From: Meandrina meandrites
Taxonomy: Eukaryota > Cnidaria > Anthozoa > Scleractinia > Meandrinidae
Direction of reading: 5' to 3'
NCBI GenBank assembly: GCA_963693305.1
Contig: OY855903.1
Span: 27,948,455-28,012,454, forward strand
Length of the DNA: 64,000 nt
The position numbers and the translations under genes were made by a program. The notes below the pieces were generated by a model, which searched no databases, was not told the DNA's origin, and worked only from the letters and a program-made list of their open reading frames with translations. This document shows, piece after piece, positions 23,701 through 34,932 of this stretch. Each line of letters starts with the position of its first letter. Within the stretch, counting starts at the first letter, position 1.

Positions 23701-26700
23701 GGTGGGATTATTACCTTCAATACGGGAATATCGAAAACCAGAACTTGGCAACATGCTCGAGCAAATTTGAATTGAATGTTGCAAGTTGTGTCAAGCAAAC
23801 TGCCCATCAATATTGGAACATTGCGCCACAACATTGCAGAGTTCCCATCAAAAGAACATCCGGTTTGACTGTAAATTATCATTAGCGACTGTCACAAGCT
23901 AGTGAATTATGTCTCTCTGCATGCTCAATCCTTCCACTGCTCAAGAGGTTAGTTAACCTTGAATCATTACAAACACAAGATTTCATACTGACAGTGCAGC
24001 TCTTCATTGATTGGTGTGATCTCTCTATGTGATTCCGTACTATGAAAACCACCAAACTGTGGAATAGGGCCAAATTTTCGCCTTGCTACCCTGCCCACTT
24101 TTGTTGACAAATTCCAGAAATTCCTGTGTCTCTTTACCGCCATTGTTGTTTACAGTCGCTCGTTTGAACCATGCCTAAAAGATGATCTTGGTTAAATTTT
24201 TTTTCGCACCAAAATGTAAACTCAGGACCAGAATTTCAACACCACCACTTAAAAAAAATTGCAATCACTTCTTTTAACCAAACTTTTATTGAATTTCTCT
24301 TCTACCGGCCGTTTATTCCACGTTCTATTCAATTATGATCCTAATGTAATTAGCTATAGCAAGTTGTGAATTATACATGACAAGGTGACGATTGTAATTC
24401 ACCGACAAAAGTAGGCTGCAGGGCAGTACGTAGAAGAAAGTGTGTGGGGCAGCGACACAAAAATCCTGGCCTATTCCACAGTTCAGTGATTTTCATAGTA
24501 ACATTAATTACACAGAAGAGACAGTACAGTAGTAAGAGCCATAAATAATTTGTTAAATTTTAGGGGTCAGAAGTCAGATCATGTCTTTCAAATGTGCAAC
24601 CTTTTCCTAATTTGCTAGTAAACAAAAGTAGTTAATTTGCCCACCAATGCATCCCATGCAAAATATTGCCAAGAATTTGCTGAGAGAATGCTGAGAACCC
24701 ACCACATATGAGCAAGATCTATTGCAAGACCTTCGTGATATATCAAAATCTTGGCAGCCAAAAACTCATCGAGAGGCAAGATCTCAGCAAACATTTTGTA
24801 CAGGATTACATGTACAACAACATCTTTTAAAACTAATTACTTTGTAATTATCTTCAACTGTACACTGTGTAAATTATGTACAAAGCAAGCTTACAAGAGC
24901 AGTTAAGTGGAGTACCAATACTAAAGAACTTACTTATCAAATCTCTCTAAGATGGTGACAAACTTTGGTACTAATCCAGAGCTGAAAAAAATTAATATCT
25001 GTTCATCAAAATAGGGGCACTATCATGACTGATGAGCATCACTTTGAAAAGTCACAGTCAAGGTAAATGACAATGGTCTAGCTTTGTTAAAATTGATTAC
25101 ATTAGTATGTGTCAGCCACTAGAAGAGTAGGCAGCTGTAACAAATTAGCTTGTTTGTTGCGAGGTGATTGCTATGACCAGAGAAACTGGTGACTTATAAT
25201 CAAGTAGCCAACAGAACTCTGGCAGTTGCCAGCTTGTTTTGAAAACCCTGCCATCATCATATCGTATGTAAACATGCATTGAATAAAACTCACTCAATAA
25301 AGTCTTTTATTGGAGGGTTTCTCTGCTTTGAAAGCATCTTCCTAAAAACAAATAAATATTGATATTGAATAAAATATATGAAGTAAATAATTAATATATA
25401 GATTTAGCCATGCCTAAAAGCACAGTTCTACATTATAAACAATGATCACCTGGAAACTTGAACAGCTTCAAATACCATCTTGTCATCACTGGACTTGAGA
25501 TACTGATAAGAAAATTACACTGAATAAACCAACTACACCATATACACAGATTCATGATATAACCTAAACCAGAAGTTGCATGAAAGCGACACCTAAGGAT
25601 CCCGCCAGCTCAAAGTTACAAAGTTTAAACCAGTGTGAGGCATAAATTTTGTGTTGGAAAAATCATTTTCTTCCAATGTGAGCCAAGAAACATGATCTTT
25701 ATAGGTTAAAAAAGATATTAATAAGAATGGAGCAACATGCGCAATGTTAACTTCAAAGTTTGCGACTCATATGCTTGTCAAAAGGTCAAGTTTGCTTTGT
25801 GAGCCTAGAGAAAATACTTTTCTCTGGGCACTATATACAATTGCTGTTTTGCTTTGGGGAGCACTGAAATGTCTCCATTCTACATTTGATATCAAATTGT
25901 TGTCACTGTATAAGTCATACGCTTTCATTCAGAAATAATCTGTTGGTCCCATGAAGCAAAGCAAATAACAGCCATCTTCGAATTCCTTTGAGCAAAGCAA
26001 ATTGGCTGCGAGAAACTACAGCGGATTCAGGTTGAGCGTTTAACGGCCTCAGTTGTCGTGTTCGTTGTAACAGTTGAATTGATTGCGTTGCAAGGCAAAA
26101 TGACAGACGTTGCTAGGCAGGAATGACAACGTTCTGTCTGGGAAAAAGCATGTTGCGGTTTTCCCAGGCAGAACGTTGGCATTCCCGCCTAGCAAGGTCT
26201 GTCACTTTGCCTCGCAACACAAATCAATTCAACCGTTACAACGAACGCGACAACTGAGGCCGTTAAACACTCAACCAGAATCCGCTGTAAATGAAGGAGA
26301 CTTTCAACTCTGAAGCTTGTGCTACTTTGTGTTTCCCTTTTCTGAAACTTAACTAGCTAACATTTGTATGCTACACTAAATGCCAGATCTCTGCAAATTA
26401 TTTCCAACTCCAGTTATTATCATGATCGTGATTGGATTTTTCACTGTAGCACCCTGTATCTCTGATCATACCTCTTCAATGGTTGGCAGTGGCAGCTGAG
26501 TCACAGTCTGTTGAGATTTTCAAATTAATAAAAATCAAATTAATTTATTTAATATTTAATTACCATTATTGCTCAAAGCATGGTTCTGTTCATACATGAA
26601 TGTTTTAGCAACAGATAGATAAAAAAATTTACAATGTAGATGGCTGTTCAAAGCAGTTTCATTTTTTCTTAATGGCAAATAATGACCAAAGTATCTGAAC

Positions 26701-29700
26701 TGGCTTGAAGTAAACAGCATGTTCATAAAAACCTTGGGGGTTGTGTAATAATTATTAATAATGCATCAGTCTAACTTGATAGACTAACATTCTCCACCTT
26801 GGAGGCAAGGCCAATTAATGCTAAGTAACAAAATAATATATAAATCATGCCTTCGTGTTCTTTTGAGCTTTTGAATTCCATTACTTCTCCAAGTTTTCCA
26901 TGACCTAAATTTGACCATTTCCTTGGAAGTCAACTTTTATTTTGGGTTCCTTTTTTTACCATTTTCTTCACAGAAAAACCTATTTATTAGTTTGTCCCTT
27001 TTTAGTAAACATCATTTTTTGTGACTTTCCATGACCATGACTTTACAGGCCTAACAAATGAACAATTCTAAAATTCCATGACTTTCCAGGTTTTCCATGA
27101 CCCGTACAAAACTTGGGATGCAAATTTTTTAACATTATCCTTTTAAGAAATACCTGTTGCTGAGAATTGCTCTCTTTCAATGGACTGACAGATTCCTTAG
27201 TGATGTTGCGTCTTTTTTCAATCTGATCATTTCTTTTACCCTAAATAAATCAATCTTTGTAAACATGTTGTTGATGTCAAAATCTCCATTAGTTACCAAT
27301 TAACCACCGGTAAGTTGAAATATGGCTTCCTGCCAATGATTATTGTTATACCGAAACATACTGCTAGTTTATCTGGTTATTATAAGTCATAGAAAAATGT
27401 TGTAGAGATTGAGCCACCAGTAGATAAATAGGATGGTGTACAAGGAAAACAGTCCGACCACTTCATCTCTAATTTTTGAAATTCCATTGTGCTTTCTTGT
27501 TTGCAATTACTATCATGCGTATCGGTCGAGTAGGCAACATGGGAAATTTTCGCACCTATCTTTTACTGTTAAAACTATGCTGTTGTCAGAGGTGACAGAG
27601 CTAGTTTCCATTTGAAACATCTGATGCTATTGATGTCATTAGTCCCGTGCACGTGAAAGGAGAGTCAAAGGTATGGATATTTTGAGTGCACAACAGACTG
27701 ATGACGTCAATTGCACAAGATGTTTCCCATGGAAACTAGCTCTGTCACCCCTGACAACAGCACAGTTTTAACCGTAAAACTTGAGTGTGAAACTTCCCTT
27801 GTTGCATACTCAACTGATAAGCATAGTATGCCAAGTGCTTTTATTAAAAAATATGCCAATGAATTTTAAAAGTATTCAGACAGCCAGTTGCTCAATCAAT
27901 GCAAAATGTGCTGACCAAGACTACAACTTATTTTTGCAGTCCATCGAGCATGAAGCAGAAAAAAAGCCTGAGCAAAGATTGGGGATGAGGCAAGGCGTGA
28001 AAAAAATAGGGACTACCGGCAAAGCCACAGCGAGCAGGAGTGGTGAAATGCTAACTGGCAGACTTAGCATGAACACGGTTTTAACTGTGATCAAAGTGTA
28101 GATGTTTCATTTTTTTCTTTGGAAACGACAGAGAAACCAAAAGCACAACGCTCGATTATGTATTCAGCTACAGGTTCTGCAACACAAGCAAGACGGGAAA
28201 TTCGGCTCCGTTTCAAGGCTTTTATTCTGGGAAACCAAGATAAACATTCCTGGAGATGGTGACTTGCCATCACATCATACATTGACACACGAGTGTTGAC
28301 ATCCTGCTGTTGATGCTCCAAGTGTCAGCCAATCATATTTTTATATTGTGAGAGCAACCCATAATTCAAAAGTGGTGGCTGTGCCGGTTGTCCCCATTTT
28401 TTTGGCACCTTGCCTCGCCCCATCCCCAATTTTTGCGCAGACTGCAAAAATAAATGGGGACGGCTCGTAATCTACTGAACAACTGAACAGTGCTGTGTTG
28501 TCTGATTTCCAAGTCTGTAATGAGATGGAATATGTCTGGTAGGGATTTTACAAATCTCTGTACTTAGGAGTATACAGACAAGTAAGATGAATGTTATTTC
28601 TCAAAGTGACAACTTATCTGTCTCTGTATTGATCACTTGTCGCCTGTATTGAACAAATGGAACAAATACACATCCAGCAAGTTTCCATCATTAACAGATT
28701 TACTATATGATTACAACAAAGACTTTTATTACCTTCCTTAGCTCAACTGTCACCTCATTTCTTTTACGTCGTTGCTCCTAAAAATTAAAAAAAAAAACAT
28801 GCTTCATTTGGTGATATTCGGCGTACATAAACTATGTGGTCTAGGCATTCTCAGTAGAAAGAAAAATCAGAAATCCCTTTACGCTACTAATTACGGTTAT
28901 CTTAAATTTCCTTTTTTGAGTGATTCATTACGCGACAGTCCAAAGGCGTTGAGCTGTCAATAGGCTGGACCTCCTGGGAGGTTAACACAGGAGTGGCTTC
29001 ATACAGCGTGTAATCACAACATTGCAATGCTTGTGTCACTCGTTTGTCCACTCACTTGTGTTTGTTGAAGTCATAGTTCTAGTTTTGGATGGAGAGAGAA
29101 AACAAAAGGAAGCAAAACAAAACCTGTTGGGTTCCAAAGGCTGATCATTATCTCGGAAAAGAAAATTATCAGCAAAGAATTTAAAAACATACTTCTGCAG
29201 GGCTGGAAACTAAAATTTCGGAGCGCTTGCCATTTGGGCAAGTGATCTTCAAGCTGCACTCGCCCAGATAATTTTTCACTCGCCCAGTTTTCTAGCTCCA
29301 CACAAACACAGGAAGCGTTAACCGCCAACGCCCCCCCCCCCCCCCAACCCCAACCCCCCCAAGTAACCCGTTCACGAACATAAAATATCCAACTTTAATT
29401 CTTAATCACATTTGAAACTGTTCCTTAGTTTAAGGAAGTTGGTAAGGTTTCCTTTGGGTTAGCACATGTTCTTCGGACATCTCAGGCTCTGACTCATAAT
29501 CCGATATCATCCCCTCATCATCTGTGTCTAGCTTTTTCTTCCGTTTTAACGAGAATCACGGCCGTTGTTGACGTGCTGTTATCAGGAGCGGTATTTTCTT
29601 GCTAGCGGATACTTTAGACACCCCAGGAAGAAATCTCCACTTTTAACACTAAGTGAGTTCAAATATACTGGGTCTCTTCATCATCTAACGATTACTGAGC

Positions 29701-30125
29701 GAAGCTATTTTTGTATGTTTGGGAACCCGAAATTTATTTGCACAAAGCGCCAGGTTTGTGGGAGATTTCGAAATTGCAAACATTATAAGCTATCAGCTGT
29801 GGACAGTGTAGATTATTTTTAAGTGGAAAGCATCAAGTTACGCTTATTTTGAATAATATATTCTGGAGGTGAAAATCGTACTCGCCAAACCGGCCGAGTG
29901 ATCAGTGTTTTGTACTCGCCCAACAGTTTTGACACTCACCTGGGCGAGTGGGCGAGCGCTGATGTCCAACCCTGCTTCTGTGGCTTATGACTGTGTCAGT
30001 GGTAAAAGTCTGTATTACAAAATCCTAATCACAATGCTCAGATTTACCTCAAGATTTCCTTGCCATGTAGCAATGCGCAGGGTCTGAAATTGCGACTCAC
30101 TGGTCGCCAATGCGACCAAAAATTG

Positions 30126-30156
<31 letters not shown>

Positions 30157-31996
30157 GCCAGCAGGTGACCAACCTTTTGTCCCCTCAGGTGAAAGGGCTT
30201 TTTTTAAAAGAAAACATAAAGCTCCCGTTGACAATTGTTATGTAGTAAAACAAAGTGACAATTTTACGATCGCCATATTTACCCGGCACCATATTGTTTC
30301 AGCCGCTTCTCCCAATACAGATACCGCGGGCGAAAACGTGGGGTGGCGACTGGCGAAATCGTTTCTGTTCCGTTTCGGCGAAGAGCGGATACTTTTATTA
30401 GTTCCACACTTAGTTGAATCTAGGTATAGAAAGAGGGCCTCCATGTGTCTTATACACAGAACTTAACAGGATACCAGCATAGTTCCAACTAAATGGAAAT
30501 AAGAAGAGAAAGAAATCTGAAGCCTTCGCAAGAACATTGACAAATGCGCTCATTTAGATGTGACTCTGTGACCGTTACACGGCTTTTGTGAGTCTCTCCT
30601 TAATAGTTGTATGTCTATTGCAGTAAATGAAAACATTTTGTTGAAAGGTTAAATTTTGTGCTTTACTGTAAATTAAGGTAAATTATACCCTGGGGTCCAG
30701 ACGGATTGTTTTCCTTAGTTTGCGGCAAATTGAGCGGCAAAGCCGCGATCGTGGCGTGGTGAGCAATAAGAAACCAAAATAAAACTACACTTGTCTTTGG
30801 CAACCAAACGCTTCCATTTGGCAACCAAAATTTTAGGTTAGTCGCCAGTTGGCTCCCCTTGTGCGTTATTTGTACTCCATTGAGTGGATTAGAGTTCGTT
30901 GAGAGTTTCAAATGTTTTGATAAATTGCTGCCTCTTCCTCAGAAAGATAATAACTAAAACCTGAATGTGTTGTGAGTGCGATGCATGTTAAAAGTTATAA
31001 GTTGTCATGTCATGCATGCAAACATGTCCGAGAGAACTCTATAACAAAAATTAAAGTAAGTTTGAGCGCAGTTGCAGAATACTGTTATCATTTCATTTGG
31101 GCTATGGCCAACAGGTGAACTAAACTGTGGTGCAGTGCAAGTGTTCCATGAATGTCTCTCAGCCATCAACTGGTTTCCCCTACATCAACATGCAGAACTT
31201 TAGCAATTTTACATGGACACCACTGCATGATGTACAGTACACAAGGCTGGTGCTTATCGACTTTTTTTTCATATTTTGGCCACAAAGACGCAAGTTTTAT
31301 TTAGCTGGTACATATTGCCGAGTGCTCAAAATGCAGCACTGACGATTCTCAACTATGCAGTTACATGTAATAGTTTTGTTTGTGCTTTGAATTTAATGCA
31401 TGATTAAGTTTGGCTAAACTGTAGAATACCGGGCCACTGATTTGCATCTCATTGAATTTGAATAGTTCCTTTTGTTTCTATATGCTTCGTTCTAAAAAGC
31501 GTTCAGAGATATGTTAATAAGTGGCCCGGTTTTGTAAAATCGCTCCTTAAGTTTTCGATAAAATTAAAAAGAAACCGTTTCCGGATAGTGCATTTTTCAG
31601 TGTAGTTTGTGCGTGTGCTCACATAGCTAGCTTAGCGAACGACAATCGCAAAGGTACACGGTTTTCGATTTCTTCGAATAATGGGCATGAATAAAGAAAC
31701 AATGTTTCTTGATTGTACATTAAATGTTACGTTCAATGAGAACGAGAGCAAAAACTAAAAACGGTTACCATTCCGGTATTAAAAAAATTAAATACGGTTA
31801 CCACGAATATGAGCTTACGAGCGATGAACTTCTAGTTCAATCCGATATTCGAAGAACGAGCACGCACACATCTTGATGCTGTTATTTCTCCTCGCTGGCT
31901 GCTAAATAAACAATATTTTAGCTACAACTCTGGTTACAAACTTACGCTCGAGTCTTTTCCTTTGTTCTTGAAACTTCTAATGCGGTTCTCTGACAT
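11750..31996 (-). CDS. KPNA2: importin subunit alpha, KPNA2 type, 24 coding exons
   Basis: Exons in transcript order: 31946-31996, 28733-28777, 27154-27240, 26472-26507, 25450-25502, 25294-25341, 24934-24981, 23083-23168, 22708-22794, 21992-22074, 20576-20662, 19960-20004, 19450-19512, 18280-18348, 17539-17595, 16966-17037, 16758-16811, 16427-16474, 15813-15899, 14857-14925, 13848-13889, 12668-12728, 12440-12531, 11750-11854. All junctions are GT-AG and keep frame, giving 524 aa, close to the family's roughly 530. Residues about 1-65 are the basic importin-beta-binding domain ([18 protein letters not shown]). Ten armadillo repeats follow, with the W..N cargo-binding array ([35 protein letters not shown]). 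The C-terminus has TSEGF and GGFNF, as in the alpha-1/KPNA2 clade; the clade call is less sure than the family. Role: adaptor carrying classical NLS cargo with importin beta into the nucleus. Fourteen internal exons or more end in phase 0. Confidence 0.95.
13922..14583. mobile_element. Penelope-like element fragment as a head-to-head inverted repeat
   Basis: Arms 13922-14166 and 14337-14583 are almost identical in opposite orientation, around a 170-bp loop. Read on the minus strand, the loop and inner arm encode the end of a GIY-YIG-type endonuclease region: [15 protein letters not shown], then [11 protein letters not shown] and RKTLESWHS. This is the domain found at the C-terminus of EN-plus Penelope-like retroelements. 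The arms contain GTTGAAGACTGTAGATCAAA, resembling Penelope terminal sequence. It lies in an importin-alpha intron next to the 42-nt exon 13848-13889. It is a dead fragment; no reverse transcriptase remains. Confidence 0.7.
15135..15713. mobile_element. pogo/Tigger-like TIR element in importin-alpha intron
   Basis: The right end reads, inward, CAGTCAACTCTCGTTGTAGC and is followed outside by TA; the left end is a diverged inverted copy (TAGTCAACTCTCGCC). Sub-terminal phrases CGCTATAACGGACA and GCTATTACGGAC recur, as in Tigger-like Tc1/mariner elements. No transposase frame remains, so it is non-autonomous. Confidence 0.65.
17268..17338. repeat. small palindromic repeat, CTCGTTCCCAG family
   Basis: CAACCTCGTTCCCAGCGTCTC at the left pairs with GAGACCCTGGGAACAAGGTTG at the right. 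The end motif resembles the TIR of the 2.77 kb element at 38833-41602 (CTCGTTCCCAGAGTCC), suggesting a related family (inference). Located in an importin-alpha intron. Confidence 0.5.
19042..19256 (-). mobile_element. tRNA-derived SINE, diverged minus-strand copy
   Basis: Read on the minus strand it has GGCCTAATGGTTAGC (A box), TCCAGGTTCAAGTCC (B box) and a body like that of 6606-6909, including the CAACACAATG and GATGGACTAGC-type phrases. It sits in an importin-alpha intron. Ends are approximate and no target duplication was established. Confidence 0.7.
23271..23871. mobile_element. 601-bp palindromic foldback element with TA duplication
   Basis: Almost the whole length is one inverted repeat of two arms of about 300 bp. 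The ends are CAGTCAAACCGGATGTTCTT and its complement, flanked by TA on both sides (23269-23270, 23872-23873), as expected for Tc1/mariner-type movement. Inner matching segments include AGTTTGCT/AGCAAACT, TCAAATATTTATCAACAGAC and its complement. The open frames of 89-122 codons crossing it are shadows of the repeat. It lies in an importin-alpha intron. Confidence 0.85.
24039..24499. mobile_element. 461-bp TIR MITE in importin-alpha intron
   Basis: ACTATGAAAACCACCAAACT and TGTGGAATAGGGCC at the left are inverted relative to GGCCTATTCCACAGTTCAGT and GATTTTCATAGT at the right. Inner segments with CCCTGCCC and AGGGCAG extend the arms. No coding capacity. Confidence 0.65.
26019..26287. mobile_element. 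palindromic MITE with TA duplication
   Basis: CAGCGGATTCAGGTTGAGCG and its complement form the ends, flanked by TA (26017-26018 and 26288-26289). The arms continue through GGCCTCAGTTGTCG and AACAGTTGAATTGATT almost to the centre. It is in an importin-alpha intron between exons 25450-25502 and 26472-26507. Confidence 0.8.
27505..27840. repeat. hairpin repeat in importin-alpha intron
   Basis: Arms of about 130 bp are inverted copies: GCTGTTGTCAGAGGTGACAG and AGCTAGTTTCCAT on the left pair with ATGGAAACTAGCTCTGTCAC and CCTGACAACAGC on the right. The outer parts are more diverged. Confidence 0.65.
27955..28445. repeat. inverted repeat, possible MITE
   Basis: GAGCAAAGATTGGGGATGAG and GCAAGGCGTG near 27970-28000 pair with CTTGCCTCGCCCCATCCCCA near 28405-28430. 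Arms of about 50 bp surround a 380-bp spacer without a gene. Ends are approximate. Confidence 0.45.
29198..29974. mobile_element. hAT-like TIR element, copy 1, in importin-alpha intron
   Basis: The element begins CAGGGCTGGAAACTAAAATT and ends GCGAGCGCTGATGTCCAACCCTG (shown in parts here: ends in CCAACCCTG). CTTCTG occurs at both edges (29192-29197 and 29975-29980). CAGGG...CCCTG ends suit hAT. The same sequence, including ATTTCGGAGCGC, a long C-run, CCAACTTTAATT and ATATATTCTGGAG, makes up 59748-60215. No transposase is visible. Confidence 0.7.
30078..30870. repeat. repeat with TGGTCGCCA motifs in opposite orientation
   Basis: The left side has CTGGTCGCCAATGCGACC and ACTGGTCGCCAG; the right side has the complementary-type TTGGCAACCAAA and TAGTCGCCAGTTGG. 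This suggests a decayed TIR element in the first importin-alpha intron, but its boundaries are unclear. Confidence 0.3.
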
Positions 31997-32142
31997 GATT
32001 TCTCCGTGAAACTGTAGTTTCTAGCAGTTTATAATGTCGTGAAATCGACAATGTTCCAAGTTCGCTTGCTGTCTGCACGCTTTGGAGCTTCCAGGTTGGT
32101 ACTTTGTAGTTTTGAAATTTGTACTTTACCTTGAATTCCGCT

Positions 32143-32212
32143 TGTGATTGGCTGGATCCCACATGTCCAATCAAATTTATTCACATTCAACGAATCTCAG
32201 CGATGATTGGTT
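32143..32212 (-). promoter_or_regulatory. CCAAT-box cluster, probable importin-alpha promoter
   Basis: Three CCAAT-type sites lie within 70 bp: GATTGG at 32146-32151, CCAATC at 32167-32172 and GATTGG at 32205-32210. They are 150-215 bp upstream of the KPNA2-like start codon at 31996. CCAAT clusters (NF-Y) are common in TATA-less promoters of growth-related genes; use here is an inference. Confidence 0.35.
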
Positions 32213-32497
32213 AAACTGTCCAGAGGCTTTGCGCGGCAAAGGGGCGGCCACTTGGCCAAAAGGCGTTGACGTCAGGAAGTGGAACAAAGGCTGACCCACC
32301 GAAGACCCCGAGGAACAATCGATTTTGCATTCGACGACACAGGATATTTTCGCGCCAAATGGCGACTAATGTCTACGTATTTTTCTTCTATCGCTGAACG
32401 CGAGGAGGGGTGTTTTATGAGGCCCGTGACCTTATCGTCAGTGTTATCAACAGGCGCTTTAACCAGGAAATCTTCAGCTCCTGCGCCCTCATAGAGA

Positions 32498-32650
32498 CTC
32501 TTGGTTGAAGCTGCTAATGGTAACGACTATGGGTCAGAGTTCAAGTTTCTTAAAGCATCGTACTGCCTAGATGTTGATACTGGGATGCTAACCGGGCAGC
32601 CAAGTGTTTTGGAAGCTATGTTGAAGATATCATGTTTCGACGACATCCTG
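32498..32650 (+). pseudogene. orphan ORF remnant, origin unknown
   Basis: A plus-strand frame of about 50 codons without a start reads as ordinary protein (LLVEAANGNDYGSEF, then TGMLTGQPSVLEAML) and ends in a stop near 32650. No conserved domain is recognised. Just upstream at 32342-32375 is a segment (ATATTTTCGCGCCAAATGG) shared with 51880, so this may be part of a decayed mobile element. Confidence 0.25.
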
Positions 32651-32833
32651 TAGGCGGTGACGATGGTTCCAGACCCAGAGGAAAAGCGCGTTTAGGAAGT
32701 CCAAACTATCTGCTGGCTGCTTGCTGTAAATCCTGCTACCTATGCTGCTTGCGAGCGTTCTTACCTGCCAGGCTTCTGAAGACGTGGCTTAGATCCAGGA
32801 TGGACGACGAACGCTTTAGCAGCCTTTGCCTTT

Positions 32834-32990
32834 CCAGGCTCTCGGTCATTAGGGCGAAAAGCAGGCGAGCGTAAGCAAAAGAAAATTGAGGGGGGTCTTG
32901 GGAAGGCGCCTTCCTAAACCCCCCCTCAATTTTCTTTCACTCGCTTCGCTCGCGCTTATCTGCTTTTCGCCTTAATGACCGAGAGCCTGG
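32834..32990. repeat. 157-bp hairpin repeat
   Basis: CCAGGCTCTCGGTCATTAGG and GCGAAAAGCAG pair with CTGCTTTTCGCCTTAATGAC and GAGAGCCTGG. The arms continue through AAAATTGAGGGGGG/CCCCCCTCAATTTT to a short centre. Confidence 0.75.
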
Positions 32991-33698
32991 AACAGGCTGT
33001 AGCAGCCTAGCCGTGTTGAATGGCCACAAGCAGAGAACAGAGACCAACGGGGCCTCAACAGACAGTGTCTGTATAGCTGACGACACACAAGAGTTTGCTT
33101 CTCGCAACGAGAATCGCAAGATAAATTTTTGCAACCTCAAAAAGTAGAGAGCGGTAGTTTTATTTAACATATTTACTTCATTGGATGGTATTTCAAGTGA
33201 GGACGGCTATGTTATATTTACTGGGGCTGTATATATGATGGCGTGCAAATGCATGATAAATGGAGGAACAGTGGCCCCTAATGCTTGTTTGTCTTGGCTA
33301 AAAATTGTTGACAATTGTTAGTCTTGACCAGATTTTTAGGCCTACCACTTCTAAATGGTCTCCGCGGTCCCTGTTAGCATAAGCGCTCGTTTTGTCCTCT
33401 CGCGCGCGTTCTTTTGCGTTAAAAAACCAGCGAGGCTATAAACAGACTATACCCAAATGAAGTATCCCCGGGAGCATCACGTATACTCAAAATCTGCAGA
33501 AGGAAGATCTTTCCAGTGATACCCAAAGAAGAGTGACTGTGTTAACCGAGGTCAAAATACGGAAATGGAGAAAAAATTCCCTCACCTACCCTTGGCTCCT
33601 ACATAACGGTTTCCCACCTCGTTGAAGCTTTCTCGGGGAATTTTTTTTAACTGAACGCAAGCCAAGTAGAAGGCCAATAAGGGGAGGGGAAGGGAAAC

Positions 33699-33840
33699 TT
33701 TTCAAAATAAAAATGAGCGAAAGAAATTTTACGTTTCAATATGTTAATGACAATCGAACCGTTATTTCCTTGTCACTTGATAATGTCATGACATCGAAAC
33801 GTTCTGTAAAATTTTCTGTCGCTCATTTTATTTTAAAGGT
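33699..33840. repeat. foldback repeat
   Basis: AAAATAAAAATGAGCGAAAG and AATTTTACGTTTC on the left pair with GAAACGTTCTGTAAAATTTT and GTCGCTCATTTTATTTT on the right. Noncoding. Confidence 0.6.
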
Positions 33841-34558
33841 TTACCGAAATTTAATCTCATTGGAAGGGAAACTGCAGGAAAAATAAAACAAGAGGAAAAG
33901 CGAAGAGCGAAAGAAAAAATTAAAAAAATACGACATGTCGAAAGAAGAAGATCACTTTCTCGTCAAAATTTCATTTGATTTGTGCTCATGCCTGAGGAAA
34001 ATGCTATAAAGCCTGGTGCTCGTGTTGTAAATGCCCTTTTGAGTAGTTTGGATTATATTTTCCTCTAACTGACCAGAAAATGCCAAAAACGTTTTAAAAA
34101 GGTCGGGTTTTTAGAAAAACTTCAGGTGTAGTCTCCTACGCAGTTCTCCCAACACCCTTCTATACTCCAACACGTGAAATACGTGTATACACCAGCAGCC
34201 TGAAAAACGCGCCATTTTTATGCAGAGTCCCCCCCCCCCCCCCCGTATAGTTTATAGTCTGCCCAAACTCGGTGATGTTTTTTTTAGCTTTCATGTTCTA
34301 TGTTTGATGTTATCTACCTTGAATATGTCCTTGATGACCTAACAGTTAACGACATGGAAATGAACAAATAAACATGCTTCTACAAGCAATCTTTCAAGAT
34401 ATTATTGACCTTTATCAAGTAGAAAAACCTTCAGTCTATAATTTCAGTCCAAAGAACATTAAAAAGGAAACTAAATCTATAGGCTGAATTTTTCAATACA
34501 GCCAATACATGTATTTTCTAGCTGATTTAACCCAACATCAGTACATGTCAGAAAAGCG

Positions 34559-34932
34559 AGACTCTATTGCGCCCCCTTTTAAACAAGCGCCCCCCTTCTT
34601 TAAGCGCCCCCATTCTCCATTCTTGACTCTGAGGTCGTCGACGTCGAATAGAGAGCTCATGAACATTCACCGTACCGAACATGTATAATATTTACTGCTC
34701 AAATGAACAATTCTTTTAAAAGTAACTGAACTTTCGACAATTTGTTACTGTTACACTGTTATTGTTAGTTATTTTAATATTTATTTAAGTTTTGTTCTGA
34801 GCATTTGGTTGTTTCTCAAAAAATTAAATAAGCGCCCTGTCCCGAATAAGCGCCCTGTCTCGAATAAGCGCCCTCCCTTGAGGTAACAAAAGTAAATTAG
34901 CGCCCCGGGCGCTAAATCGAATCATTACGGTA
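34559..34932. repeat. GCGCCC-rich interspersed repeat
   Basis: Several AAGCGCCC/AATAAGCGCCCTGTC phrases occur near both ends, and the right edge reads GCGCTAAATCGAATCATTAC followed by GGTA. This looks like a decayed transposon; ends are approximate. The rest of 33.0-36.2 kb shows no gene, only AT-rich DNA and a C-run at 34228-34243. Confidence 0.4.

Noticed and set aside
23060..23885. Frames of 89-122 codons on both strands
   Set aside because: They cross the 601-bp palindrome, and the minus-strand one also includes a real importin exon (23083-23168) read through its splice sites.
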